Under the pieces are notes generated by a model. The model was not told the DNA's origin. It searched no databases and saw nothing but the letters and a program-made list of their open reading frames with translations. 28,047 bases of DNA from an uncultured Collinsella sp. Its GTDB lineage: Bacteria > Actinomycetota > Coriobacteriia > Coriobacteriales > Coriobacteriaceae. A program made the translations under genes and the position numbers. Position 1 is the first letter of the stretch. Each line of letters begins with the position of its first letter. Positions 13,798-20,852 of this stretch are shown here, in pieces. The DNA lies in the NCBI GenBank assembly GCA_900541885.1, contig UQKW01000025.1, positions 1 to 28,047 of the forward strand, given 5' to 3'.

Positions 13798-14985
13798 ATG
13801 ACCGAGCTCCAAGAACTTCGTCGCTATCGTCGCGACCTGCATCGCATTCCGGAGCTCGATTTCGATCTTCCTCAAACCATAGCCTATATTGAGGGCGTGT
13901 TGGCGCCGCTCGCCTGTGAGGTGACCCATCCGTGTCCGAGCTGCGTTTGTGCCTTCTTCGATGCCGGTGTGGGCGCTACGCGTGCCACGGCGATTCGCGC
14001 CGACATGGACGCCCTGCCCATCGCGGAGGCGACGGGTGCGGCCTTTGCCTCGGCGCATCCCGGAAAGATGCACGCTTGCGGACACGATGGACACATGGCC
14101 ATGGCACTTGCGGCGGCGACCTTTGTCGATCGCACGATTCGTGAGCAGCCGGGTACCATCAAGCGCAACGTGCTCTTTGTGTTCCAGCCTGCCGAGGAGA
14201 CGACCGGTGGCGCCAAGACAGTTTGTGAGAGCGGGGTGTTTGAGCGCTACGGGGCGGACCGCATCTTCGGGTTTCACGTGTGGCCCGATCTGCCTGCGAA
14301 CACGTTGGCGAGCTGCTCCGGTCCATTGCTGGCGCGCTCGAGTGAGACGCACGTGCACATTCACGGGACAAGCATCCATATCGCCAAGACCTACGGCGTT
14401 CCCGTAAACGAATCGCACGATGCGGCGCTGGCGGCTGCCAAGTTCTTGGTTGCCGAGCGTGAATTGATTGACGAGTTGGGTGCCGACGAGCCCTGCATTG
14501 GTAAGTTCGGCCTGCTGCAGGCCGGTACCGTCTGCAACGCGGTGGCGGGGGAGGCCCATGTTGCCGGCAGTCTGCGTGTGTTTACGGACGGCATGTTCGA
14601 CCGCGCGCGCGAAGGCGTGCGCCGTGTGTTGGACGATGCCTGCGCCGCAACGGGCTGCACGTATGATCTCGACTTTGCCGAGGGCTATCCGCCGGTCGAT
14701 AACGACCCTGAGTTGTTTGCCCGAATCGCGCCCGCTCTGCCCGAATTGCAGCTCGTGGACGAGCCGCTGCTAATCGCCGAGGATTTCGCGTTCTATCAGC
14801 GCCATCTGCCGGGCGTGTTCTTCTTGCTGGGCACGGGCGTTCCTGTCAGTCAGGACAATCCGAGCGACGCCGAGGGCTGTCCCGCCTATGCCACGAGTGC
14901 TCTGCATACCGATAGCATGCTCTTTGACGAGGAAATCCTTCTCAAAGGCCTCGATGTCTACAAACGATTGCTTTTGCTTGACTAA
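13798..14985 (+). CDS. M20 amidohydrolase, probable N-acetyldiaminopimelate deacetylase
   Basis: 395-residue metal-dependent amidohydrolase of peptidase family M20D. The metal and catalytic residues are visible in RADMDALPI, the HACGHDGHMAMALAAA helix, and PAEETTGGA (catalytic Glu); IAEDFAFYQ near the C-terminus supplies another ligand. M20D enzymes remove acyl groups from amino acids. Because the gene is divergent from a lysine operon that uses the N-acetyl branch (dapH) but contains no deacetylase, the best guess is N-acetyl-LL-diaminopimelate deacetylase (DapL). A general N-acyl-amino-acid hydrolase is the alternative. ATG 13798 is preferred because GAAAGGATC lies 5-12 bases before it; ATG 13783 would swallow that site. 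Confidence 0.85.
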   Translation: MTELQELRRYRRDLHRIPELDFDLPQTIAYIEGVLAPLACEVTHPCPSCVCAFFDAGVGATRATAIRADMDALPIAEATGAAFASAHPGKMHACGHDGHMAMALAAATFVDRTIREQPGTIKRNVLFVFQPAEETTGGAKTVCESGVFERYGADRIFGFHVWPDLPANTLASCSGPLLARSSETHVHIHGTSIHIAKTYGVPVNESHDAALAAAKFLVAERELIDELGADEPCIGKFGLLQAGTVCNAVAGEAHVAGSLRVFTDGMFDRAREGVRRVLDDACAATGCTYDLDFAEGYPPVDNDPELFARIAPALPELQLVDEPLLIAEDFAFYQRHLPGVFFLLGTGVPVSQDNPSDAEGCPAYATSALHTDSMLFDEEILLKGLDVYKRLLLLD

Positions 14986-15063
14986 GGCGCAAAGGACTAT
15001 TTGTTCTAGAAAACACGAACAAACGTACGATATAATAGAGATGTAAGTCTATAGAAACGTTTG

Positions 15064-15076
15064 ACGTTACTAACGT
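15064..15076. promoter_or_regulatory. Palindromic operator candidate of the HigBA operon
   Basis: ACGTTACTAACGT is a perfect 13-bp palindrome 12 bases before the HigB start. A consensus -10 TATAAT (15031-15036) lies upstream, and related AAACGT strings occur at about 15021 and 15055. A bound HigA would block transcription just downstream of the promoter. Confidence 0.5.
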
Positions 15077-15087
15077 AAGGCGATACT

Positions 15088-15369
15088 ATGATTGCATCGT
15101 ATAAAGATGAGGATACCGAACGCTTTGCCATGGGTGTGCGGGTCAGGAGGTTCGTGCCCTTTGAGCGTGTTGCGTTGAGGAAGATTCGCCAACTGCAGGT
15201 TTGTGCTTCGCTTGATGATCTTCGCGTTCCACCGGGCAACCGCCTGGAAGCTTTGAAGGGCGATCGTGCCGGTCAATATAGCATCCGTGTTAACGAGCGC
15301 TATCGGGTCTGTTTTGAGTGGAGACAGGAGATGGCTTGGAATGTCGAAATCGTCGATTATCACAAGTGA
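15088..15369 (+). CDS. higB: HigB/RelE-type toxin
   Basis: 93-residue protein of the HigB branch of the RelE superfamily. The C-terminal two thirds match well: LDDLRVPPGNRLEALKGDRA followed by GQYSIRVNERYRVCFEWRQE and a terminal VEIVDYHK. HigB toxins cut mRNA in the ribosome using the Arg/His residues of these last strands. The N-terminus (MIASYKDEDTERFAMGVRVRR, then FVPFERVALRKIRQL) is close to the family's usual KSFKDKDTEKIF opening. AAGG lies 8 bases before ATG 15088. The toxin gene comes first, as usual for hig loci, and overlaps the antitoxin start. Confidence 0.88.
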   Translation: MIASYKDEDTERFAMGVRVRRFVPFERVALRKIRQLQVCASLDDLRVPPGNRLEALKGDRAGQYSIRVNERYRVCFEWRQEMAWNVEIVDYHK

Positions 15370-15682
15370 TGAGACTTCGGCCGATTTGCTGTCGCCGGTG
15401 ACTCCTGGTGAGCTTCTCAAAGAGGAGTTTCTTGTTCCCATGGGCATTTCTCAATATCGCCTTGCGAAAGAGACTGGGATTCCGGCTCAGCGTATCGGGC
15501 AGATTGTCTTGGGAAAACGTCGCGTGACGGCCGACACCGACCTCCGTCTTTGCCGTTATTTTGGCCTGACGGATGGTTATTGGCTGCGCGCTCAGGTGGC
15601 GTTTGACCTTGAGGCCGAGAAAAGGCGGATCGAACCGGAGCTGAATAAGATCGTTCCTGTCCAGCAGGCCGCTGCGTTGTAG
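15341..15682 (+). CDS. higA: HigA-type antitoxin (XRE HTH)
   Basis: 113-residue antitoxin. PVTPGELLKEEFLVPMGISQ followed by YRLAKETGIPAQRIGQIVLGK is the HigA/VapI helix-turn-helix, and FGLTDGYWLRAQVAFDLEAEKR is the conserved C-terminal helix of the family. ATG 15341 lies inside the toxin gene's 3' end (29-base overlap) with AGGAG about 10 bases upstream; translation is therefore coupled. It would neutralise HigB and bind the palindrome before the operon. No terminator follows, so the small membrane-protein gene at 15712 may be cotranscribed. Confidence 0.9.
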   Translation: MSKSSIITSDETSADLLSPVTPGELLKEEFLVPMGISQYRLAKETGIPAQRIGQIVLGKRRVTADTDLRLCRYFGLTDGYWLRAQVAFDLEAEKRRIEPELNKIVPVQQAAAL

Positions 15683-15711
15683 TGCTCAAAGATATTGAGG
15701 TTGGAGTGACG

Positions 15712-16035
15712 ATGGAACGACGCCGACAGTCTGCCGTTTATAGTCCCGGTGGGTGTGGATGCGGCTTGTTGTTGCTTCCGGTTATTGCTGTGAGCATTGG
15801 CGTTATGTTTGCGCTTGCCGGGTTGGCAGCAGCGGCACTCGTGCTGTTGATTGTGGCTATTGGCGTGACGATTTGGCTCTGCCGCAATCGCGAGCAACGC
15901 CGTGCCGACGGTAAAACCAATGTCGGCTGGGTTGTATTCCTGGTCATTGCGTACCCGCTGAGTGTCAGCTACCTGGTGTTCTTTGTCCTGTTGATGGTCA
16001 GTGCCTTTACCGGGGAATCCGTCACGGTGGGTTGA
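15712..16035 (+). CDS. Small membrane protein (107 aa), function unknown
   Basis: Three probable membrane segments follow a short basic N-terminus (MERRRQSAVYSPGGCGCG): LLLLPVIAVSIGVMFALAGL, then AALVLLIVAIGVTIWLC, a basic loop (RNREQRRADGKTN), and WVVFLVIAYPLSVSYLVFF. The GGCGCG turn just before the first segment is unusual. I recognise no family. ATG 15712 is chosen for GGAG 7-10 bases upstream; the frame is open back to a GTG at 15682 without a good site. It lies 29 bases after higA and could be a passenger of that operon. The 16036-16100 stretch after it contains no terminator I can see. Confidence 0.6.
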   Translation: MERRRQSAVYSPGGCGCGLLLLPVIAVSIGVMFALAGLAAAALVLLIVAIGVTIWLCRNREQRRADGKTNVGWVVFLVIAYPLSVSYLVFFVLLMVSAFTGESVTVG

Positions 16036-16100
16036 TGCGCTGCCAGCAGATGGTTGCGCAAAGTGCGTTTGCTCAACGTTTGGATAACTGCATTGGCCGT

Positions 16101-16129
16101 TTGCCGCAACCTTAGCTCTCAGCTAATGA
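16101..16129 (+). promoter_or_regulatory. Candidate promoter for the FxLYD gene
   Basis: TTGCCG (16101-16106), 17 bases, TAATGA (16124-16129). Predicted start about 16136, a few bases before the hairpin at 16141, so the hairpin would form the 5' end of the mRNA. Confidence 0.45.
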
Positions 16130-16140
16130 ATTCAAGTTTA

Positions 16141-16194
16141 ATCCTTCCTACGATGTGCTGTGTGCCGGCACGGTAGCCGGATCGTAGGAAGGAT
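16141..16194 (+). promoter_or_regulatory. Leader hairpin that buries the Shine-Dalgarno
   Basis: ATCCTTCCTACGAT (16141-16154) and ATCGTAGGAAGGAT (16181-16194) are perfect 14-bp inverted repeats separated by 26 bases. The right arm contains GGAAGGA, the only ribosome-binding site, 6 bases before ATG 16200. If the RNA folds, translation is off. The loop contains CCGG-cacggtag-CCGG and GTGC/GCAC pairs that could form a second level. It could equally be a DNA operator. Confidence 0.65.
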
Positions 16195-16199
16195 GAATA

Positions 16200-16643
16200 A
16201 TGGCAAAAGAGGGAAAGAAGCCAATCGGTAAGATTGTCCTAGGCATCATCGTGGTGCTGGTTATTGTCGGTGCCGTGGGCTCTATGGGCGGCAACTCAAC
16301 CGATTCGTCTGCGAGCGATTCGGCAAAACCTGCCGAGACGACACAGCAGGCTAAGGAGCAAAAAGAACCGCAAGAACCGTATACCATTGCTGACGAGGCT
16401 GAAGACACTTCCAATCAGTTTACCTATAAGATCACGGGCACCCTGACCAATAACACGGACAAGGAAAAGAGCTACATTCAGATTGAATATGTTCTGTATG
16501 ATGCCGATGGCAACCAGGTTGGAACGGCTCTTGCAAACACCAATCATCTGAAGGCGGGCGGCTCCTGGAAGTTCGAGGCGCTGGGTACGGTGTCTCCCGA
16601 CCAGGTTGCTAGCTGGGAGCGTTCGGACGTAAGCGGTTTCTAG
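16200..16643 (+). CDS. FxLYD-domain membrane-anchored protein
   Basis: 147-residue protein with one N-terminal membrane anchor (KIVLGIIVVLVIVGAVGSMG, residues about 11-30), a Ser/Lys/Gln/Glu-rich linker, and a C-terminal domain. The domain's strand pattern (YKITGTLTNNTDKEKSYIQI, EYVLYDADGNQVGTALAN, GGSWKFEA) is the FxLYD/DUF4352-like beta sandwich found outside many Gram-positive cells. There is no lipobox Cys, so it is a signal-anchored rather than lipid-anchored protein. Its function is unknown; such domains often accompany sensor or stress proteins. The strong hairpin over its ribosome-binding site suggests tight translational control. A possible ligand or temperature response is only speculation. 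Confidence 0.75.
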   Translation: MAKEGKKPIGKIVLGIIVVLVIVGAVGSMGGNSTDSSASDSAKPAETTQQAKEQKEPQEPYTIADEAEDTSNQFTYKITGTLTNNTDKEKSYIQIEYVLYDADGNQVGTALANTNHLKAGGSWKFEALGTVSPDQVASWERSDVSGF

Positions 16644-16675
16644 CATGTTGCATGCACTGGGGGAGGTGAAGTCGT

Positions 16676-17098
16676 ATGTCCGATAAAAAGCTGACCGAGG
16701 AGTTGCTCAATGAGCTTCTCGATGCGCCGAACATCGATGGCTATATCAAAGAACACGACTTTGCCGCTCCGTCGCTTTCGAACTACCTGAAGCAGCTACT
16801 GCAGGAAAAGGGCTTGGAGCGCTCGCGCGTGGTTCGTATGGCCGATCTCAATGAGACCTTTGGGTATCAGATCTTTACCGGTGCGCGGCATCCGAGCCGC
16901 AATAAGGTGCTGCAGATTGCCTTTGCGATGGCGCTGACGCTCAAAGAGACCAACCGTGCGCTGACGGCTGCCGGGGTAAGCGTCCTTAACTGCAAGGACC
17001 GCCGCGATGCGATTATCATCTTTTGCATCGATCGCGGGTGCAGCCTCCAAAAGGTCAACGAGGAGCTGTATCGCTTTGGCGAGGAGACGGTGAGTTAG
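16676..17098 (+). CDS. Helix-turn-helix protein next to a Ser/Thr kinase
   Basis: 140-residue soluble protein. The middle (SNYLKQLLQEKGLERSRVVR, MADLNETFGYQIFTGARHPS, KVLQIAFAMALTLKETNRAL) has the pattern of an XRE-type helix-turn-helix, and the C-terminal part (KDRRDAIIIFCIDRGCSLQK, VNEELYRFGEE) resembles the tail seen in HTH proteins paired with kinases. It starts at ATG 16676 after GGGGGAGGTGAA. It may regulate transcription or, since the neighbour is a kinase, act as its substrate or partner; that is inference. The kinase follows after about 98 bases that contain an imperfect hairpin (about 17151-17178). Confidence 0.75.
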   Translation: MSDKKLTEELLNELLDAPNIDGYIKEHDFAAPSLSNYLKQLLQEKGLERSRVVRMADLNETFGYQIFTGARHPSRNKVLQIAFAMALTLKETNRALTAAGVSVLNCKDRRDAIIIFCIDRGCSLQKVNEELYRFGEETVS

Positions 17099-17196
17099 CG
17101 GCTGATATCTGAGCCGGCGGAGCTGCCGAGCAACGATGCAAACGAACGGGGCGCGGATGCCATGGGGTGTCTGCGCCCTGCGCTATGATGGAGGCT

Positions 17197-18582
17197 ATGG
17201 ATACTCAGACCCCAACATATTCCGATGACGAGCTGACCGCAGCGCTTGCCGAGCACCTGGCGTCGCTCGATCGCGACGACAGCTATCGCGTGGAGCGTGT
17301 ACTTAAGCGCTCGTCCGTTGAAGCAACCGAGCTCGTGTACTTTGAAGGAACCGGCGGTGGTTCGCTCGGCCTCTTTGTCCGTAAACGCATCGATGCTTCG
17401 GCTCAAATCGGCGGGGCATACGAGCGTCTGTTTGCCGCTCAGCGGGCAGGCAGGCGTTTTGAGCACCTGCCCAGAATCGTCGATTGTCGTCGTGTGGGCG
17501 ACGAGCTCAACGTGGTTATGGAATACATCGAAGGGGAGACGCTCGGGGCGCTGGTGGACCGTCTGGGAGCCACCCCCGATTATGCGCACGAATTGTATCC
17601 TGCCCTATGCGATGCCGTGGGCGAGCTCCACGCCGGTTTTGCAATGGCGGGGGAGACGTCGGCGCCGGTGATCCATCGTGACCTCAAGCCGTCGAATATC
17701 ATCGTGACAGGTGCTAACTATACGCCTGATGACGGCCTGACATTTTCATCGCTGGTGATTATCGACTTGGGAATCGCCCGCGTATGGCGCGATGGCGCCG
17801 ATGCCGACACCGTCAAGTTCGGCACGCGACCCTATGCGCCGCCCGAGCAGTATGGGTTTGGGCAGACGAGTGTGCGAAGTGATGTGTATGCGCTGGGCGC
17901 CCTGCTGTTCTTCTGCTTGACAGGAGTCGATCAAAAACCGGGGATCGACATGCGCGAACAATGCGAGATGCGCGGCATTCCCGCTTCCCTGACCGATGTC
18001 ATTTGCATGGCGATGGCTCTCGACCCGGCCAAGCGTTTTGCGAGCGCGGGGGCATTGGGACGGGCGACGCGCGCGGCATACGACCTGAGTTGCCCTGTGC
18101 GGCCTCCTGCGCCTGTGCCTGTGCCTGACTGTGCCCCGGCGTCAGAGACGGTATTAACGTCTCAAGAGCCCCGGGGTTCCACAGACCTTCCTAAGCTTGC
18201 CACCCCTGCTATGCCCGGCCTGCTTTCTCGCATTCCGGAGTCTCTGGGGCGCATTTGGAATACGCTCGTCTGCTTCTCGCTGCTTGTGTTCTTTGCCGGA
18301 AGTCACTTTGCCGTCTTTCACCCCACCGGAGCAAACCAAAGCTACCCGACGTGGTTTCTCATAATCGAGTATTTTTTCTTTGTCGATGGCCTTATGGTGC
18401 TTATGCATTTTGCGCTGCTCGATAAGCGCCGTCTTCGTCGGCGATTCGCACTGCTCGACAGCTATCGCGGCAAGAAACTCGCGAAACTCTGGCTCAAGGC
18501 ATTGGGTGTGCTGCTCCTATGCATGATCGTCATAGTCGCGGTTGCCAATGCGACCGGCGTCGTCGATACCTCCGCTACCTAA
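17197..18582 (+). CDS. Membrane-anchored Ser/Thr protein kinase
   Basis: 461 residues. The kinase domain (about 30-300) shows the ATP-binding Lys region (LGLFVRKRID), the hinge VVMEYIEGETLG, the catalytic loop HRDLKPSNI (Asp near 152), the metal-binding Asp in IIDLGIAR (DLG instead of DFG), the APPEQYG activation segment and SDVYALGALLFF. A Pro-rich linker (300-320) leads to three membrane segments near the C-terminus (about 345-363, 376-398, 422-443) rather than the single segment and PASTA repeats of PknB. It is therefore not a muropeptide-sensing kinase of the usual type. The start is uncertain: ATG 17197 has GGAGG only 2 bases away; ATGs at 17185 and 17188 are alternatives. TATGAT (17184-17189) could be a -10 for a leaderless mRNA. 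Confidence 0.88.
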   Translation: MDTQTPTYSDDELTAALAEHLASLDRDDSYRVERVLKRSSVEATELVYFEGTGGGSLGLFVRKRIDASAQIGGAYERLFAAQRAGRRFEHLPRIVDCRRVGDELNVVMEYIEGETLGALVDRLGATPDYAHELYPALCDAVGELHAGFAMAGETSAPVIHRDLKPSNIIVTGANYTPDDGLTFSSLVIIDLGIARVWRDGADADTVKFGTRPYAPPEQYGFGQTSVRSDVYALGALLFFCLTGVDQKPGIDMREQCEMRGIPASLTDVICMAMALDPAKRFASAGALGRATRAAYDLSCPVRPPAPVPVPDCAPASETVLTSQEPRGSTDLPKLATPAMPGLLSRIPESLGRIWNTLVCFSLLVFFAGSHFAVFHPTGANQSYPTWFLIIEYFFFVDGLMVLMHFALLDKRRLRRRFALLDSYRGKKLAKLWLKALGVLLLCMIVIVAVANATGVVDTSAT

Positions 18583-18586
18583 AAGA

Positions 18587-18609
18587 AAAGGGCCCCGTTG
18601 GGGCCCTTT
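18587..18609. terminator. Bidirectional terminator between the kinase and the lysozyme-like gene
   Basis: AAAGGGCCCC, loop GTT, GGGGCCCTTT; perfect 10-bp stem with A- and T-runs on the two sides, serving the two convergent genes. Confidence 0.9.
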
Positions 18610-18619
18610 GCAGTTGCAC

Positions 18620-19753
18620 TTAGATGCGGTTCATCTGAGCGGCGACTTTGTTGTACCAGTCCTGCCACGTGGGCGGGCAGTACTTTTTGGCCGCAGCCGG
18701 GGTAAGGGTGGAGCCGTAGTTGGCGCCCAGATAGGCAACGTGAGCGGAGATGCCCTCGCTCCAGCTGCCAAAGCTGCGCCAACCGCCGCCACGTGCACTC
18801 CAGCCCCAGGCGTTATAAGAATTGGCGCAATAAGCACCCTTTGTGCTCTCGATGCAGGCGATGGCGGGGGACCAACGGGGGTCGACACCGGTATTCCAAG
18901 CGGCGACGGCAAAGTTGTAGCCCTGGCCTGCCATGGGGGAGCCGGCGAGATAATTGTCGATGCGGCTCGTCCACTCATTAATGAACGAATCGTAATCGGA
19001 GCTACCGGTATTGGCGTTGTTCACCGTGGTGTCGATGGTGGTGTTGGTGTTGGTGGCCTGGCTGCTGGAATTGCTGCCGCTTACGCCCTCGCCCGAGAGC
19101 TTCTCGGCGGCAGCGGCCTTATCGGCCTCAAGCTTGGCAAGCTCGGCGGCATTTTCCTGCTCTGCTTTTGCCTGTGCCTCGCTGCGGAGCTGCTGGGCCT
19201 GCGCCAGCGCATCCTCGGCGTTTTTCTGCTCTGCCTCAAGCTGAGACTTGGCTTGCTGGAGCTCGGCCTTGTTCTGCTCGAGTTCGGTTTGCATGTTATT
19301 GAGCTCTTCGATCTCGTCGACGCTCGAGCTCGTGATCTGGTTGGTGTATTTGCAGGTCGTGATGAACTCACCCAGGCTCTGCGCGTTGACCAGGAAGCTC
19401 ACGATGGGATTGGTGCCCTTCTGATACTTGTACAGATCGCGCATGGCGGAGCTTGCCTTGGCCTGCTGCTCGGGAAGCTTAGCCTCGATTTCCTCGATGC
19501 TTGCCTCATTGGAGTCAATCTGCTTTTGCAGGTCATCGAGTTTGGTGCGGGCGTCGTTGTAGGCGCTCGTGGCGGCTTCGATCTTCTGCTGGGCTGCGGA
19601 AAGCTGGTCCTGCGTTGCCTGCGAGGCGGCATACGCCGCAACGGGGGAGAGCATCGGCGAGGCCGTCAGCGCAACGGCGAGCGCGGCGCTCGTGATGATA
19701 CGAGCCGGCTTCGACGCAATGAGCGCTGCGGTGCGATGATTCGAATGCTGCAT
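18620..19753 (-). CDS. Secreted coiled-coil protein with C-terminal lysozyme-like domain
   Basis: 377-residue exported protein. A signal peptide (about residues 1-42: basic start, IITSAALAVALTASPMLSPV, cleavage near AYAAS) is followed by a long coiled coil (about 45-230, repeated Gln/Glu/Lys/Ala heptads, with a break at YKYQKGTNPIVSFLVNAQSL) like PcsB/CwlO-type hydrolases that are activated by FtsEX. An Asn/Thr/Ser-rich linker follows, then a C-terminal lysozyme-like domain (about 265-377) with WSPAIACIESTKGAYC, whose Glu is the likely catalytic residue, and NAWGW. Probable peptidoglycan hydrolase in cell separation. ATG 19753 is chosen because AGAGGG is 6 bases upstream; the frame extends 5 codons further to a TTG. 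Confidence 0.85.
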   Translation of the reverse strand: MQHSNHRTAALIASKPARIITSAALAVALTASPMLSPVAAYAASQATQDQLSAAQQKIEAATSAYNDARTKLDDLQKQIDSNEASIEEIEAKLPEQQAKASSAMRDLYKYQKGTNPIVSFLVNAQSLGEFITTCKYTNQITSSSVDEIEELNNMQTELEQNKAELQQAKSQLEAEQKNAEDALAQAQQLRSEAQAKAEQENAAELAKLEADKAAAAEKLSGEGVSGSNSSSQATNTNTTIDTTVNNANTGSSDYDSFINEWTSRIDNYLAGSPMAGQGYNFAVAAWNTGVDPRWSPAIACIESTKGAYCANSYNAWGWSARGGGWRSFGSWSEGISAHVAYLGANYGSTLTPAAAKKYCPPTWQDWYNKVAAQMNRI

Positions 19754-19792
19754 CCAGTCCCTCTGCAATCAATCGTAGGTTATGGTTCGAAC

Positions 19793-19860
19793 GGTATTCT
19801 ACTACTGCTTTCGACCTCAACTTGAACCTTAAAGGTTCCAAAGGGTCAAGTTGAACTTGA
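19793..19860 (-). promoter_or_regulatory. Promoter with tandem 15-bp palindromes before the lysozyme-like gene
   Basis: Two perfect 7+1+7 palindromes stand side by side: GAACCTTAAAGGTTC (19824-19838) and TCAAGTTGAACTTGA (19846-19860). CAACTTGA/TCAAGTTG pairs also link them. On the minus strand a TAGAAT -10 (about 19798-19793) is 19 bases from TTCAAG, which overlaps the first palindrome. The long spacer and CTCAAGTT-like half-sites recall MerR-type operators, but the binding protein is not identifiable here. The rest of the 19754-19987 gap holds a TAACGTTA palindrome (about 19919) and no gene. Confidence 0.5.
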
Positions 19861-19987
19861 GGCTTTGGCTTTGACCTGCAGTTATGATGAATTGTTGAGA
19901 AACCATAGAGTTCAACTTTAACGTTACGGGGGCCTGTTTAAGAGGAGCTTTGGGCTGTAAAAGCTATCTCAACGTGGGGTTTTACAA

Positions 19988-20620
19988 CTACAGCGTGCCC
20001 TCCTGGCGAGCCTGCTCAATCTCTTCGAGCGCCTCGGCGGGGGTGAACGAGCAAGTGCCGTCGCCGAGCTTGACCACCTGGATTTCGTCGCCGGTATGGA
20101 CCTCTCCGCCCTTTAGCACCACGCCAAAAACGCCCTCGTGGGGAAAGATGCAGTCGCCGGCGAGATAGTAGATGGCACAGCGGGTGTGGCAGACCTTACC
20201 GATCTGACTGATTTCGACCAGGACATCGTTGCCAATCTTGAGCTGCGTTCCCAGGGGGAGCGAGAGTAGATTGATGCCTTGCGTGGTGAAGTTCTCTCCA
20301 AAGTCACCCTCGTGTACGTCGAGCCCGCGTGCCTGCGCCGTCTGGATGGACTCCGCGGCTAAAAAAGAGACCTGGCGGTGCCAATGTCCGGCGTGCGCAT
20401 CGGTAGCGAGGCCAAATTGCTCGATGACGGTGTCGCGTCCATCGGCGACGGGCGACTTGCGAGTGCCTTTGTGCTCCGACGTGTTGATTGAGACGATACG
20501 GGCAGGCCCGTTGTAAGCATCGTTTGCGGTGCGTAGGGGAACTGCCGTCTGGGCACGATCCGCAAGTTCGCGCTTGGCGGCGTCAATGATGGGGTTGTTG
20601 ATCGGATGAGCCTGGGGCAC
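19988..20620 (-). CDS. MOSC-domain protein
   Basis: 210-residue cytosolic protein of the MOSC family (related to the C-terminal domain of molybdenum cofactor sulfurase and to YiiM/MogA-linked proteins). Family marks: ARIVSINTSEHKGTRKSPV, FGLATDAHAGHWHRQVSFL, GDFGENFTTQGINLLSLPLG, and the conserved Cys segment IGKVCHTRCAIYYLAGDC followed by FGVVLKGGEVHTGD. MOSC domains carry sulfur or a metal-pterin on a conserved Cys. This one has the extra Cys pattern of the small stand-alone members, often next to molybdenum cofactor genes; none is in this window. It starts with GTG 20620 after GAAAGG. A single-gene unit. Confidence 0.88.
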   Translation of the reverse strand: MPQAHPINNPIIDAAKRELADRAQTAVPLRTANDAYNGPARIVSINTSEHKGTRKSPVADGRDTVIEQFGLATDAHAGHWHRQVSFLAAESIQTAQARGLDVHEGDFGENFTTQGINLLSLPLGTQLKIGNDVLVEISQIGKVCHTRCAIYYLAGDCIFPHEGVFGVVLKGGEVHTGDEIQVVKLGDGTCSFTPAEALEEIEQARQEGTL

Positions 20621-20640
20621 GGTGCACCTTTCGACGGGGC

Positions 20641-20683
20641 GGGCAACATGTTGAATCCTACAACAATGGTAGGTTCATTGCCC
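20641..20683. promoter_or_regulatory. Inverted repeat upstream of the MOSC gene
   Basis: GGGCAA (20641-20646) with TTGCCC (20678-20683), and inside CCTAC (20657-20661) with GTAGG (20669-20673). It overlaps a possible minus-strand promoter (TTGTAT, 18 bases, TACCAT), so it may be an operator or a leader hairpin 21 bases before the MOSC start. Nothing else is seen in 20684-20766. Confidence 0.35.
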
Positions 20684-20766
20684 ATTGTCATACAACGGTG
20701 AGCGCCGTCTTCGTGCTGGCCTTCGTGCTGGACAATTACGTTGATTGCCATAGATACGGTGGAGCT

Positions 20767-20796
20767 TTGGGCGCCGGCGGCTTGGCGCGCTAGAAT
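20767..20796 (+). promoter_or_regulatory. Promoter of the ATP-grasp ligase gene
   Basis: TTGGGC (20767-20772), 18 bases, TAGAAT (20791-20796). The GCTAGAAT context (CG-rich bases just before TAnnnT) recurs at several genes in the window. The leader of about 50 bases contains a small GCCC/GGGC hairpin and an AGGAAG ribosome-binding site. Confidence 0.55.
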
Positions 20797-20852
20797 AAAT
20801 CAGTTGCGCAAAGACCGCCCGTTGTGTGGGCAGTTCATGATAGGAAGTTTCC

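Noticed and set aside
19799..19980. Small RNA or leader peptide between the lysozyme-like and MOSC genes
   Set aside because: There is no terminator or ribosome site that fits a short product; the palindromes are better explained as operators of the minus-strand gene.
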